Shown here piece by piece: positions 1 through 11,543 of a stretch of 64,000 nucleotides of DNA (positions are counted from its first letter, which is position 1; the number at the start of each line of letters is the position of its first letter). A program made the position numbers and the translations under genes. The notes under the pieces are model-generated. The model had not been told where the DNA came from. It made no database searches and worked only from the letters and a program-made list of their open reading frames with translations. The DNA lies in NCBI GenBank assembly GCA_013396655.1, contig WBMV01004466.1, forward strand, positions 248,001 through 312,000, written 5' to 3'. Source of the stretch: Campylorhamphus procurvoides. Taxonomy: Eukaryota; Chordata; Aves; Passeriformes; Dendrocolaptidae.

Positions 1-834
1 ACTTTGCCAAAAGGAATTTGGTTAAAAATTTGATGATTTGTAATGATTTCATTGCATTTCATTTGTATTTCTCACATTACAAAAGTATGCTTCAAAATTT
101 TCATCCAGAATGCTTCGTTTTCCTCTCTAATCATATGGTTGCCACATATATAGCACCTGGTGCTCTTATCACCTCCTCACAAACATTAATATCGATATTC
201 TCACTACACCTCTGGTATTTAAAATCATGGTTTTCCATTTCCATTGCAAACAAAAATATGGTGTCTAATTATTGCATCTCAAGCCATTAAGTATGTCACA
301 TAATACGCAGAAGTTAAGACCAGCTGTGGGTTCAGACTACGTAATTTCCTGAGGATCAAGCTATGAGTAGAAAAGCAACCACCAGAGTTTGACAAGCAGA
401 TGCAGACACGTGTCATCTTCCTTTCTGGACATTGCCTTCTACTTGAGACAAAAGTCCTATACTTTGAACTCTTTCTTACTTCATTCTTCAACTTACTTGC
501 AGACTTTCCAAGTGCAGCTGCCCTGCTTTTGCAGAATTTAAGCTTGAGCCTATCGTTGGAGGAGCCTTACTGCACTACACATCAGATAGCCAGATGAGGG
601 GCAGGGGGGAAAGCTTTGCCTGTCAAGGGAAACAGAGATACACCAAAGATTTAAACATGAGCATAAGTATTTCCAAAGACAAGCAAAAAAATGAGTGAGG
701 TCAACAGTAAGTACTGCTTATTTGTCACTGACTTAAGAGGATTTCAGCAGGCAGTTTAAGATGAACTCACATGTATTTGGAGTCAGTGGAATGTAAATCA
801 GTGGAATGAAAATCAATGGGACCAATATATAACT
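1..834. other. Intergenic, no gene seen
   Basis: AT-rich unique sequence. Only the short tandem duplication at 785-820 stands out. The open frames on both strands are short, mutually overlapping and unrecognised. Confidence 0.7.
785..820. repeat. Short tandem duplication
   Basis: TCAGTGGAATGTAAA is followed directly by TCAGTGGAATGAAAA and a partial TCAATGGGA, just left of the truncated LTR. Confidence 0.7.
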
Positions 835-1118
835 TATGTGTTTTGTGGGAGAATGGTAAGCTTGTCTTTCCGAGTTACTATTACATGAGATGGGGCCCTG
901 CTCTCCTGGAGAGGTTGAACACCTGCCTGCCTGTGGGAAGCAGTGAATTAATTCCTTGCTTGTGTGAGCAGGTTTTACATTCCCTATTACACTGTATTTA
1001 CCTCAACCCATGAATTTTCCAGCTTTTTTCCTTGCAATTCTCTCCTCAACCCCAGTGGTGGCTTGGTGAGTGAGAAGCTGCATGAGGCTTGGTTGCTGGC
1101 CAGGGCTAAACCATGACA
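835..1118 (+). repeat. 5' LTR, 3' half only
   Basis: Aligns with 2600-2880, sharing CTGCTCTCCTGGAGAGG, GAATTAATTCCTTG and a closing CCATGACA. Nothing upstream of about 835 matches the start of the intact LTRs, so the U3 half is deleted or unrecognisable. Confidence 0.75.
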
Positions 1119-1145
1119 GTCCTTTTTGGCATCTGACATGGGGCT
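1119..1145 (+). other. Relic retroviral primer-binding site (tRNA-Lys type)
   Basis: Directly after the LTR end, TGGCATCTGACATGGGGCTC resembles the class II tRNA-Lys primer site. All mismatches are transitions, as CpG deamination would leave. Confidence 0.65.
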
Positions 1146-1449
1146 CAAAAGGTTTGATATAATGACAGATTAGATTGGGATGTATTAGACTGAATTTATG
1201 GATTTTGGTGTTATTTTGCTTGTAATTACCAGGCTCCTGTGCTTGCCACGGGGTTTAGCTTCCTGACTGTATGTTAGAATCTAGTGATTGTTAGTGGCCA
1301 CTTTTTGCTTTCACTGCCTGCTGTGGTGCTGTACTGCTGACCACCTCTGTGTGCTGTGCCTGGGAACGTTTTGATAACAGCCATGGCAATGCTTCTGGGC
1401 TGGTAGGACAGGCTCAAAACCCTGTGCATTCTTGAGTTGAAGGAACTGT

Positions 1450-1730
1450 GACCTATTCATGAGTCCATGATAGAGCAGAGACTCACCTATAGCCCAGGGA
1501 GGACTCGCTGCTGCAGGAGCCTGAAGAAGGATGTGACATGTGACCCTGTGGGAAGCCTGTGCTGGACCAGGTTTGTTGGCAGGACTTGTGACCTCATGGA
1601 GGATCATACTAGAGCAGTTTATGAAGACCTGCAGCCCCTGGGAAGGACCCACATTGGAGAAGTTCAAGGAGGACTGGCCCCCATGGGTGGGACCCCACAA
1701 TGGAGCAGGGGAAGAAAATTGCAGTGTAAC
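1450..1730 (+). repeat. Degenerate ~45-bp tandem repeats inside the ERV
   Basis: Consecutive units carry the pattern AGAGCAG/GGAGAAG, TTTATGAAGA/TTCAAGGAGGA, CCTGGGAAGGACC/CATGGGTGGGACC. Two clear units run from about 1605 to 1690 and weaker ones extend to either side. They replace protein-coding sequence in this element. Confidence 0.6.
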
Positions 1731-2328
1731 CTGTGGTGCAGCCCATGGCTCTCCCCGTACAACCCATGGATATACTGCAATGTGGACTCTGCTAATGGTG
1801 CCCTATAGCAGGAATCCCTTGGTTAAGCAAGGCTGGGGAGAAGGGGAGGACTTCATGGCAAGGTTAAAACTGATAAACTGGCCCAAAAGGACCAGGGGTG
1901 GATAATGCAATCTATACACATTCAAGTTGTTGTAATCATGATTGTTTGAGCTGTGTTTAACAGGAATTACTAGAAGGTGTATCACCTAAACCGTGGAGGA
2001 GAAACATTGCAAGAAACAGTTGCAGTGCTACAGTGACCTAACCTGGGCTGGCTTTGATACTCAGAAAGTTCAAGTGACACACCACCTCTCCTGTCCCAGG
2101 TGACCAACATAACAAATGGAGCCCAAAGTTACAGACTAAACAAACTCAAAGGACATTTTATGAACATTTGTGGATATTTCATGGACATTTTACAGGGATG
2201 TTCCATAGACTATGGGAATTATATATGTTTACTATATTAAAGAAGGGGAAGGGTTGGTTGTTAATGAGATTGTACCGAACAGTGTGGGACCTGAGTAGGA
2301 CATAAATGGTATGGAAAAAGGAGTGGAA

Positions 2329-2880
2329 TGTTCTGGTTTGGGCTGAGGCAGAGTTAATATTCTTCTCAGTGGCTAGTATGGGGCTGTGTTTTGGGTTTGT
2401 GTGGAACACAGTGATGATAATGGAGATGTTTTTGTTATTGCTGAGCAGAACTTACACAGTGCCAAGGCCTTTTCTGCTGTTTGTGCTGCCACACTGATGA
2501 GGAAGTTGGGGATGCATGGGAGGTTGGGAAAAGATACAGACCATGTGACATCATGCTCACTCTATAAAGTGGGGGGAGGAAGGAGGGAGAAGGGAACATT
2601 TGGAGTGATGGTGCTTGACTTCCCAAGTTACTGTTACCTGTGACGGAGCCCTGCTCTCCTGGAGAGGCTGAATACCTGCCTGCCCATGGGAAACAATGAA
2701 TTAATTCCTTGTTTTGCTTTGCTTGTGTGCACAGCTTTTGCTTTCCTTATTAAACTTTATTAATTGAGACCCATAAGACTTCTCATTTCTACCCTTCTGA
2801 TTCACTCCCTGATCCTGCTGGAGGAGAGTGAGTGAGCAGCTGCATGGGTCTTGACTACTGCCTGGAATTAAACCATGACA
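2329..2880 (+). repeat. 3' LTR (552 bp)
   Basis: Begins TGTTCTGGTTTGGGCTGAGG right after a polypurine tract and ends ATGACA. It has a TATAAA at 2563-2568 and ATTAAA near 2750 as plausible promoter and poly(A) elements. It is the same family as 15666-16247. Confidence 0.8.
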
Positions 2881-5800
2881 CACAGGTTCAATCCTAAACA
2901 GATTTTGAAACAAGGAGAAATATCTAAGAACTTTATGTAAATTTAATTTGTAAGGATTGCATTTTATTGATTTTTAATAAAAAGGGCCCATGTGAATTTC
3001 TAATGATTTCGCAGAAGAGTAAAATTTCCCTCTTTCTGGAGTCTTCAACACCATATCCAGAGAGGATGTTTTGGTTTGGTCCTATCTACCACTTTCAACA
3101 GTAAGAGAATTAAATTACATGAATTATACAAGTTGTATGCCTTAATGCATCTACTAAAGTGAACTGCACTTATGGGATTAGATTGTTTTGGGAAGCAAAA
3201 AAGTCAGAAATCATATTGGAACACATAAAATCCCAGCTATTGGTGGACTTCTCCTCTGCATTTCTTGCACACAAAAAACTAATCATCCTACAATATGTGT
3301 TCTGTAAAAGTATGAATGTAGGAAAGTGCATGATTCTCCAGCTGTAAAATAACAAGACATCAACATCATTTCTTTAGATATTTCTCCACAAAACAAATAT
3401 GTGGGTTTTGCCACAAGACAAAAAATGCTTTCTTGTGAAGATGTAGTGTGGACAAACATCAAAAGCCAGCAATGCACTGACTGTAGACTATGTTCCTCCA
3501 CTTAAGTTCTTAGAGAAAGAAAACTATTGTACATTAGATTTGTTTCATTCTAACATTTGACAAGAAAAAAATAGAGAAAAAATATCCTCAACTGACTGTT
3601 GGTTTACTGTTGGTAAAAACAATAATAAACTTGACCCTGGTAAACTCTTCCTAGTTGTGCCTTTTATTAAATAAAACTGGACTGTGCACTATTTGATGGG
3701 ATGTAAGGGAGGTGCATCCACCACCTAATTCATAGCTGGCACAAAAGAGGCTATCTAATCAGAGGGCCAGGAGAGTGGAGGGAGGAAGAGCAGAGCTGCT
3801 GTGTGCTAGGGCAGTGCAATTCTTCTTTGAGAGTCATGGAAATTAAGGTGTGTCTTTTTCATGATGGTCATTTTCTTCCCTTTGTGCTTTCTAAGAACTT
3901 AACACAAACCTTGTAAGCCTACGGTAGCTGTTCCTTCCCTTCCCTTTCAGCACCTTAATTATACCTTTCAGAGACTGATTTCTTTATCAAAATTCATTAT
4001 TAAATAATATTTTGAAAACTTGTTTGTTGGACAAAGGGGTATTCTCTTTTCTGTTCATTTATGATAGGGCAATTAACCTTCATAGGAAGGCGCTCTAATA
4101 ATTACACAAAGCAAAGGGAAAACCTTAATTAAAATTTAATGATAAATACGATTGTGCTGACTAGGATAATGTGGTCATTATACCCTATCACAAAACTTCT
4201 TGTTTATATTGTTTACATGTTACTAGTACTTATGGGTCCTATATCACAGTTTTTATTTCTCTTAATTTGGTAATCTCTGCTGTTATTAATCACAAACTCT
4301 ATTTACACTTTCTACAGCTCATCACTACTATAATATGGTGACATGTTTGCCGAAACAGCACAATCACATGAATGAGAACAGCTTTTCTGTAATACATGTG
4401 ATACTTTTCTTATGTAACTTCTAGGAACTTGGTGACCTAAAGTATAGTGGATTTGAGATTTGAGTAAATTAAGAATCCAAAGCGGTGACATGGACTTTTT
4501 CTCAAAGTTTTGTTGGCTTTTTTTTTGTAAACTGACCACATATAAGGTGTGTGGGCTGCAGGACTTATAGTGATCTCTTTTTCTGTGACCATTGTAGTAA
4601 TAACTTTGAGGCTACAAGAAATAATTGGAGCATAAGGCCCTGTGTTGAGAGACATTTAGACCCTTTAAAGACATGGCTCAGCCCCCAGACATGCAGTGCA
4701 ACAACACATCTGGTATGTTGTGATTCCCAGTAACTAGGCAGGCACCTGAGCACTATCCATGAAGTGGATAAGTTGAGATGGTGACAGTCCAAATACAGTC
4801 AATAGGGAAAGCCAAACATAGGTCTGTTTGCAAAACTCTATAATTCTGACCTGTACCTTTGGAATCTTCATACCTTTCAGATGTACAGAGCCAGACTTTC
4901 TGGAACAGCAACAGCAGCCTTACAAACGAGAAACATGATGAGTCTTACTAGTGAGACTCTAGGGTATGTTCCTCAGATAATATAGTGATCTTATATAGAA
5001 GCAAGATCATACGTATAAGGTCAACAAAAGAAAGAGCAAAGCAGTGACTCATTCAAAAACTCCCAGTGACAGTGCACCCTAGGGACGAAAGAAGGTTGTA
5101 GCCTGACAGTAACACGTGTGTATCAACACAGCCGCTAAGATAAATAAACAAAATAAATACAGAACTCTAGTATGAGGGTGATAAAAAAGGCTGATATAAA
5201 AATTAGCTGTAAGTACTCACTTATGAATTAACAAAGGGTGGAAAATTAATACACCATCCTGTTTCATTGCAACATTTTGCATTGAGCCCAAGTACTTTAT
5301 ACAGTGACCTAGATCAGGCTCAGGTTTCCACACTGCTCACTCAAGAATCAGTAACACCAGAAGTTAGAACTTCAACATTTAGATGTAAGAGAGCAATGCA
5401 CGTTGCTTATTTTCATACCTCCTTGGAAAGAAATGAATCCAGGGGTATACGGTAACTTTACAGGTGGCTGTGGAAGAAAGAAGCATGGAAAAATCAGTGC
5501 TGTATCAAGGAACTCTACAGGATATCTGAGAGGCAAAATCTGAAGTTACTGTCCACACCCATCCCTTTTGTGTCAATACCAAAGTAGGACACTAGCTCCT
5601 TCACCTTCTGTGTCCTGTTACCATCTGCACTAGCAGGTAGCTCAGGAAATATTTCCTGTGTAGCCCAAGATAAATGATCACTGGCAAGCTTACTGCTATC
5701 TTAATCCACAAGATGACAATGACACAAGTTGTAGCATTGTTCAACATCCACCTTGGTTCTTTTTCTGCCATGTCATCAGAATATCAGTCCGTACCCACTG

Positions 5801-8800
5801 GTTCCAACTTCTCTGCAATTACTTTGCAATGGGCTTCCTGCAGAATGCTGCTCACTGAGTTACATACAAATTGTATCCTACTTGGGATAAGGGTGTACAG
5901 TTTTATATCAATACAAGTGTAAATTAAAAAAAAATCTGAGATTTATTTGGCTGACAAACACGTTTGTGGTCTAAGGTGGCTGAAGGTAAACAGCTTTGCA
6001 TTGTCAATGACTCACCACAGCTCTCAATCCCTCATATAGGATGTGATCCTCCAAAGGAAGGAAGTGTGAGATAGTAGAGAGAGAAACAAATGTGTCTGGA
6101 TGAACAAAGGGCTTAGCCTTTGTAATCAGTATTTCAGACTTCACTGACAAAGGTATGGAGGACCACTTGGGGTCTTTATGAAAGGACATCTAAAGAAATA
6201 ATGAAGCATGAAGAAGTGACATGATCAATAGATTAGCTCCAGTTTACATTTGTTATAATTCTCACCTAATTGATTGCTTGGGACTGCCCATGACCTTAAT
6301 TGCATACTGGTATGTCACCTTTGAACTCTGATCTGTTAATTTTAATTGTAAACAATGGACTGTCTTTTAAATATTTCCTCCAGGGTTCCTTCTATTCTGT
6401 CACAACTGAACCTATGCCTCTCTGATGTATTCAACAAAAGGAAATGTTTTCTCCCTCTTGTGCATGAAGACTGACTCTAAGTCAAATTTCAGAAGTTTCT
6501 AATGGCCTAGATCTGACACTGGCCCAAGAAGGACCACCACTATTTACAATAAATAGGAAAGGTGACTCACAAGTATGCAACCTCTTTAATATGCCCATAT
6601 ACCTATTAGCACACAAACACCCTATGCTTAAGATATTTCAAAATGCCATGACAAATTGGAGTTCCGTCTATAGTACAGCAAGTATTGCAGAACATGTGGA
6701 TTAGGATTTTTTTAACATTGCCTACAGACCTTAAAAAATAATATTGTACTAATAAGGTCCTTCAACTTATTCTAATATAAACAAGGAACAGATCTTTCTA
6801 TCCACTGGGTAACATTTATATTTATTCCCTCATATGTCAAACAGAGCCATTAATCATTCTAGCAACCTCTCTACCTCATAGGAGATGTAGGGCAATGATA
6901 ATGTTTTATGTGTGTAATTAATCCTGCAGCAGATGTGTAGTTTCCAAGACTACTGCCATTAGAGTATTGACAGGATTCAGAACAAATATCCAGGCACTGG
7001 GCTAGTAATGATTTTAATATGATAATATCCAGTTACTTGTAAACAGAGAATATTCAGACCTTAAGTTTTACATAAGTGTTATTTGTAAAGGCTTTTAGAG
7101 AACTAGTGAAGGTTGTTTTATATTTCTGAAGCTGTTAAACAAACAGTGCACAATTAACTTATCAGCTGGGTGTGCTTAATTCTTCAATTCTCCATGACTC
7201 AGTGATAGTCACCATTTGTGAAGTGAAAGGCATAATTTATAGTGAAAATAAAGGTTATCCAGAGGAAAATATTATACCAAGCAACCTGTGTACACCTTTA
7301 AAGGTTTGCATTTAAAATTATGCTACCTTTCATTCCTGATAAAAAGATGTCTCTACACAGATTCTTGGCAAGGGGGCAAATTCAATTACACATCATTGCA
7401 AAATTGAGGGAAGTGAAAAATCCCCTAATTTTCTTTCACAAAACAAGCCCTTCGCAATTCACATGGGTCTTCACTTGAGGATGGGCAAGACTATTACTCT
7501 TCCATGGGTTTATGCTTTTTCCTCTATTGACTTTTCATTTTTTGTTACTGTATTTTTCCTTATTCTGCCAGGTGATAGGTTCACCTGTGATCTCCACAAA
7601 TTTGAAGGTTACATTCTGTACAGACGTGATTTTTCACAATATTTTTAAAAAGTATATGTTTTCTAAAATGCAGGAAAATATGGACTGGTGGCAGTTCCTT
7701 CTAATTTCAAATCACATGGCATATATGTAGCTAATATGCCTCCTTATAGAGGGGAGGAATGCATTTTATAATTAGTTTGGACTAGCTTGATTTTCCAGTT
7801 TTATGGAATTAACAAATGTATTAAGCAACAGTTTGATAGACCTTTGCCACACTTGCTCCTCAGAAATATATGTAGACCAATATAAGAAAGAATTTACCTG
7901 TGTTGGCTTCCCAGTGTGATTATTAGAACCAATATATTACAAATCCTGTTCTTTCTGCTTCAGACACGTGGTTTGTGGAAACTGTTGCAGAGTGGGGCGA
8001 GAAGTAGGTTTTCAGTGTTCACTTTCCAATTCTCTAAGCCAGATGAACAAACCAGAGATGGAGGGAATTAAATTCTTATGCTTAGGATAGGACTTGTGGA
8101 AGGGGACTACTTAAGAAAGCTTCAAGAAGCTTCTGTGGATCATGAACACTGCCTACTTGCAACTTTTGCCTGTGCACCATTATGCAACTTTTTCAAATGT
8201 GAAACTGGAAACATACAGACATCTATAAGACTTGGCAGACCTGCTGTTCATATTCCATGTGCAACAAATTTGAGTGGAAGGGAATTTCAGCCCTACTGTG
8301 AGCTATATCTACATCTGCTTTCTGCAGTGCAGCCATAATTCACTTCAAAGTTCCTGCTTTTCAGCTCCTTCACTGCTCTGAAGAACTCTGACTACAGCAC
8401 TCTTGTCACTGGGTCATTTTCACCTCTTGTTCTCTCTCTCCATCACTAACTCACATGTGGAGACAGGGAAAGAATGTATGGCTCTGTGGACAGGGGTAAG
8501 ACTCAACTGTGTCCATAACAACCTGCCTGCCGAAAAAAAAAAAAAGAAAGCACTTTGACTTTAGTGGGTGAATGCTTTGGGTCTGCTCAAGAAACATGAC
8601 TCTGGTGGGGTTTCTATTAATCTTAATTGTTCCTTATCACTGCTCCGTGTGAGCAGTGATGATCTATTTTGATCTATTTCCTTGTAATAGTCTTAACTAT
8701 AACAACGACTGGATTGTCACTATTATTCACAAACTCAACTCAAGATTCACAGACTCAACTACTCTTCAGTAGTACTTCTAAAAGCAGGGTGTTCATCCTG

Positions 8801-10996
8801 GATGCACTGGGAATATATAGGAAGCTTCACCATCTGCATTAGTTGTTCTTATGTGCTCTCTGATATTTGCCTCACCTGATCCACAGGTTGAAGGGGGATT
8901 TTCTCCTTTTACATTTACTTCTGCAGAAGTAGTAACTGTAACATGATTTCACATGCATTGAGATAAAAAAACCAAAAAAGTTCACATCACCTAAATATAT
9001 ATTTTATGGAGAATTTAGATTAAAAAAGGTTATACACATTGGATATGTATATAATACATATTTCCTATTATTTGATTATCTTTCCTTTATTCAACAGAAG
9101 TTTCAATCTATATTTCTTTTTTTTTCTCACATAGTCCATACCAATATATGAGTTCTCTGTGTAATATTGAATTGCTGTTAACAGCATAATTAACTGTAGG
9201 GTATTTTTTTAGTATTAAAATGGTGAGGGAAAAGATAATAAACATATTGTCAGAGATGTTTAGAACGCCTGAATTCTGTGATTAATATCTGTGAATCTGT
9301 GAGTAGCTGCTTGCCAATTTGTTCCAATTAAAATGTGAAAAAAGGTTATTCATTACACTATTCATTTCTTTTTATTTTTTTTTTAATTAGAGATAGCTAG
9401 TGTCTTCATTAAAGAAGGAGCATGTAACAAGGTTGGAGTTGGTGTCACATTTTATCCTAGGTAAGTCACTTTGTTTGAAATAAATGAAAAAACCCAAATG
9501 AAGGTATTAGCTCAATGCTCTGTCTCTGCTCATATAAAGAAAGCAGAATAATAACAACTGGTAAAATCAAGCATCTGTTCAGACCAGTAACAAGCAGGAG
9601 TTAACATGAGGTGCTTCAGACTGGGATACAGTATATGGATACAGACTGTGGACCTACAGCATGGTGTAGGCTCTAGTTTCTGACAATTCATGGGCTGGAT
9701 GCTCTCATTGGAAGTTGAATCAAGAGCTCCATTCTTAATAGTAGCTAGCCTAATTCTGTGAATTTGTCAAATCTCTCCATGAATTCACTTACACTCAAGG
9801 CCTTCACATTTTTCCGTAGCAATTAATAGGACAAGTTAATTACAAGTTGTATAGAAAGTGGTATATTTTTGTTTCTTTTAAAGTTATTGCCTGAGATTTC
9901 CATTAAATGCTTTCGATTACCAGCCTTATAAGAAAGAGTAGGGAAGTATTTCCTCTTTATGCTTCCAGTACTACTTATTATCTTACAGTTGTCTGTTCAT
10001 CACATTTCTCCAGACTTGTCTTATCCCACAGAACCTTCCAAGCCAATTTAGCCTCTTTGCTTAAAAATAATGCCTTATGTCTGAACAGTCCTGGTGTCTC
10101 TTCCTGCATTTTCCTGTGAAATATCCTCAGATAATATGACCAAATATACATATTTAGAAATCAAGATTAGCGGGTTTAAATGTAGTCGAGGATTTATACA
10201 CTAACATAATGCTATTCTTTGTTTTGCTGTTAGTTCTCTATATGCTGTTGCTCCTTTTGCCCAACTGGTGGTTCATCATGTTCACATGGCATATGGCATC
10301 GGGAAAAGATCGCACAAGTGGAGTTCCCAGCACTTGAGAGTTGCCTAATGGAATGCCTGAACACCCGAGTTCCATCAGCTCCTGGGAGTGCTCCCTAAGT
10401 TAGAAATCTATAAAGGGGTTGTAAGTCTGCAGTATGTGATGAATGGAAATAGGTGGAAGAAGCCAGGAATTAAAATCAGACAGAGAAACCCAGCACCAGC
10501 CTGGGTTTAGAGTGTTTCAAGACAGTTCAACCTAGTAAATTGCTCTTCTTTCCCCTGCTAAAAGAAGGTTTCTTTGGTGATTCAGCCTAATCAATAGTTC
10601 TGTAGAATCATGTCATGCAGAGTGAACTCAACCAGTAGACTTTAGGATTTTCTTATGAGTGAAAAAATTAAAATAATCTAGTTTGCTTTTCTACTATGGC
10701 TTTTATCTTTCCTTTCCACATCAATAATGTTCTACTCTAGACAGGTTCTTAGTTCTGAGTTATTTAAAAGGCAAAAGGCTTTTTTGCTTCTAATAACTTG
10801 CTCTTCAAAATCTTTTGTAGCTGCTTTTATTTCATTTTCAGATTTGACTTGTCAGGGATAATGTTATTTTCTATTCTTTTTTGATCTTTATTGCTTCTGT
10901 ATTCTTTTTATAAAGGATATCTTTTTAATTGTCTCCCCTAGTTCAGTTTTTAATTGTGAAAAAATATTTTTTTAAATATACTTTTAAAAATTATAT
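2881..10996. other. Intergenic, no gene seen
   Basis: Unique AT-rich sequence with a 10-bp stem-loop at 8636-8660 (ATCACTGCTC/GAGCAGTGAT), a poly(A) run near 8534 and the exon-like block at 9391. No repeat family recognised. Confidence 0.7.
9391..9460 (+). other. Exon-like 70-nt block
   Basis: A T-rich tract (TTTCTTTTTATTTTTTTTTT) runs into AATTAG at 9390. Exactly 70 nt later CCTAG|GTAAGT gives a perfect donor at 9461. One of three frames is open throughout (22 codons from 9393). I recognise no protein, and no partner exon can be assigned. It could be an exon of an unannotated noncoding RNA or chance. Confidence 0.25.
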
Positions 10997-11190
10997 GGTG
11001 AGGCACTGGAACAGGTTGACTAGGGAAGTTTTGGCTGCCCTATCCCTGGAGGCATTCAAGGCCAGGTTGGATGAGGCTCTGAGCAACCTGGTCTACTGGA
11101 AGGTGTCCCTGCCTAGGGCATTGAATTTGGAACTAGATGATCCTCAAGGTCTCCTTACAACGCATGCAATTCTGTGATTCTGTTATTCTC
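10997..11190 (+). mobile_element. CR1 LINE 3' end
   Basis: Close match to the avian CR1 3' end: GGCACTGGAACAGGTTGACT, TCCCTGGAGGCATTCAAGGC, CAGGTTGGATGAGGCTCTGA, GCAACCTGGTCTACTGGAAG, then a degenerate octamer tail ATTCTGTGATTCTGTTATTC. It is a typical 5'-truncated copy. The 82-codon frame at 10929 is simply CR1 3' sequence read through. Confidence 0.93.
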
Positions 11191-11458
11191 TGATTTCTGT
11201 GGGGGAAGGGGATGATGGGTTTTGGTATTTGTAGTATTAATGTTTCTATTTTCAATTGTTCCTACAAGCCTTGTGGGAACTGGGGGCACTGCAATTTCTT
11301 TTCTCTAGCTCAAACCTCTATTAATTCTATTGGTTGACTTCATTTTATGGCTTTTTCACTCTCTCATGTTGCTTCATCTAAAAGCATACAGTTAACTAGC
11401 TACCATACATAGTCTACAAAGAGAAAAGAGAAACTTAGAGAGTGAAGTTAAAACTGAA

Positions 11459-11543
11459 GTTGAACTTAGTTAGTCTCTTAACTAAGTTGAACTTAGTTAG
11501 GTCTCTCTTTCTTATCCAGGTCTGAAGACCTTGGATAAGAAAG
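11459..11543. repeat. Snap-back repeat cluster (direct plus inverted repeats)
   Basis: GTTGAACTTAGTTAG occurs at 11459-11473 and again at 11486-11500, each followed by a TCTCT. Between them AACTTAGTTA (11463-11472) and TAACTAAGTT (11479-11488) form a perfect inverted repeat. Right after, CTTTCTTATCC (11507-11517) pairs with GGATAAGAAAG (11533-11543), with an inner AGGTCT/AGACCT stem and one bulged T. Confidence 0.9.

Larger units (their letters stand above)
835..2880 (+). mobile_element. Non-autonomous ERVK-like endogenous retrovirus remnant
   Basis: Order in the sequence: a partial LTR (about 835-1118), a primer-binding-site relic starting near 1125, an internal region of about 1.2 kb, a purine-rich tract (AAAAAGGAGTGGAA, 2315-2328), and a second LTR starting TGTTCTGG at 2329 and ending ATGACA at 2880. 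The two LTR copies align over their 3' halves (ATTAATTCCTTG, CTGCTCTCCTGGAGAGG, the closing CCATGACA). The primer site differs from the tRNA-Lys type used by class II (beta-like) retroviruses by transitions only, mostly at positions that were CpG, which indicates age. The internal region has no gag, pol or env reading frame. It is built from degenerate repeats, so the element must have depended on proteins supplied elsewhere. The 5' half of the 5' LTR is missing and no target-site duplication is visible. Confidence 0.8.

Noticed and set aside
1311..1905. Overlapping open frames of 113-129 codons on both strands
   Set aside because: They fall in the degenerate tandem repeats of the ERV interior and match no viral protein.
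8534..8546. Poly(A) runs (here and near 21440, 31221, 34696, 45262, 54550) as retrocopy tails
   Set aside because: No recognisable transcript sequence, poly(A) signal or target duplication in front of any of them.
10929..11177. 82-codon open frame
   Set aside because: It is CR1 3' sequence read through, not a gene.
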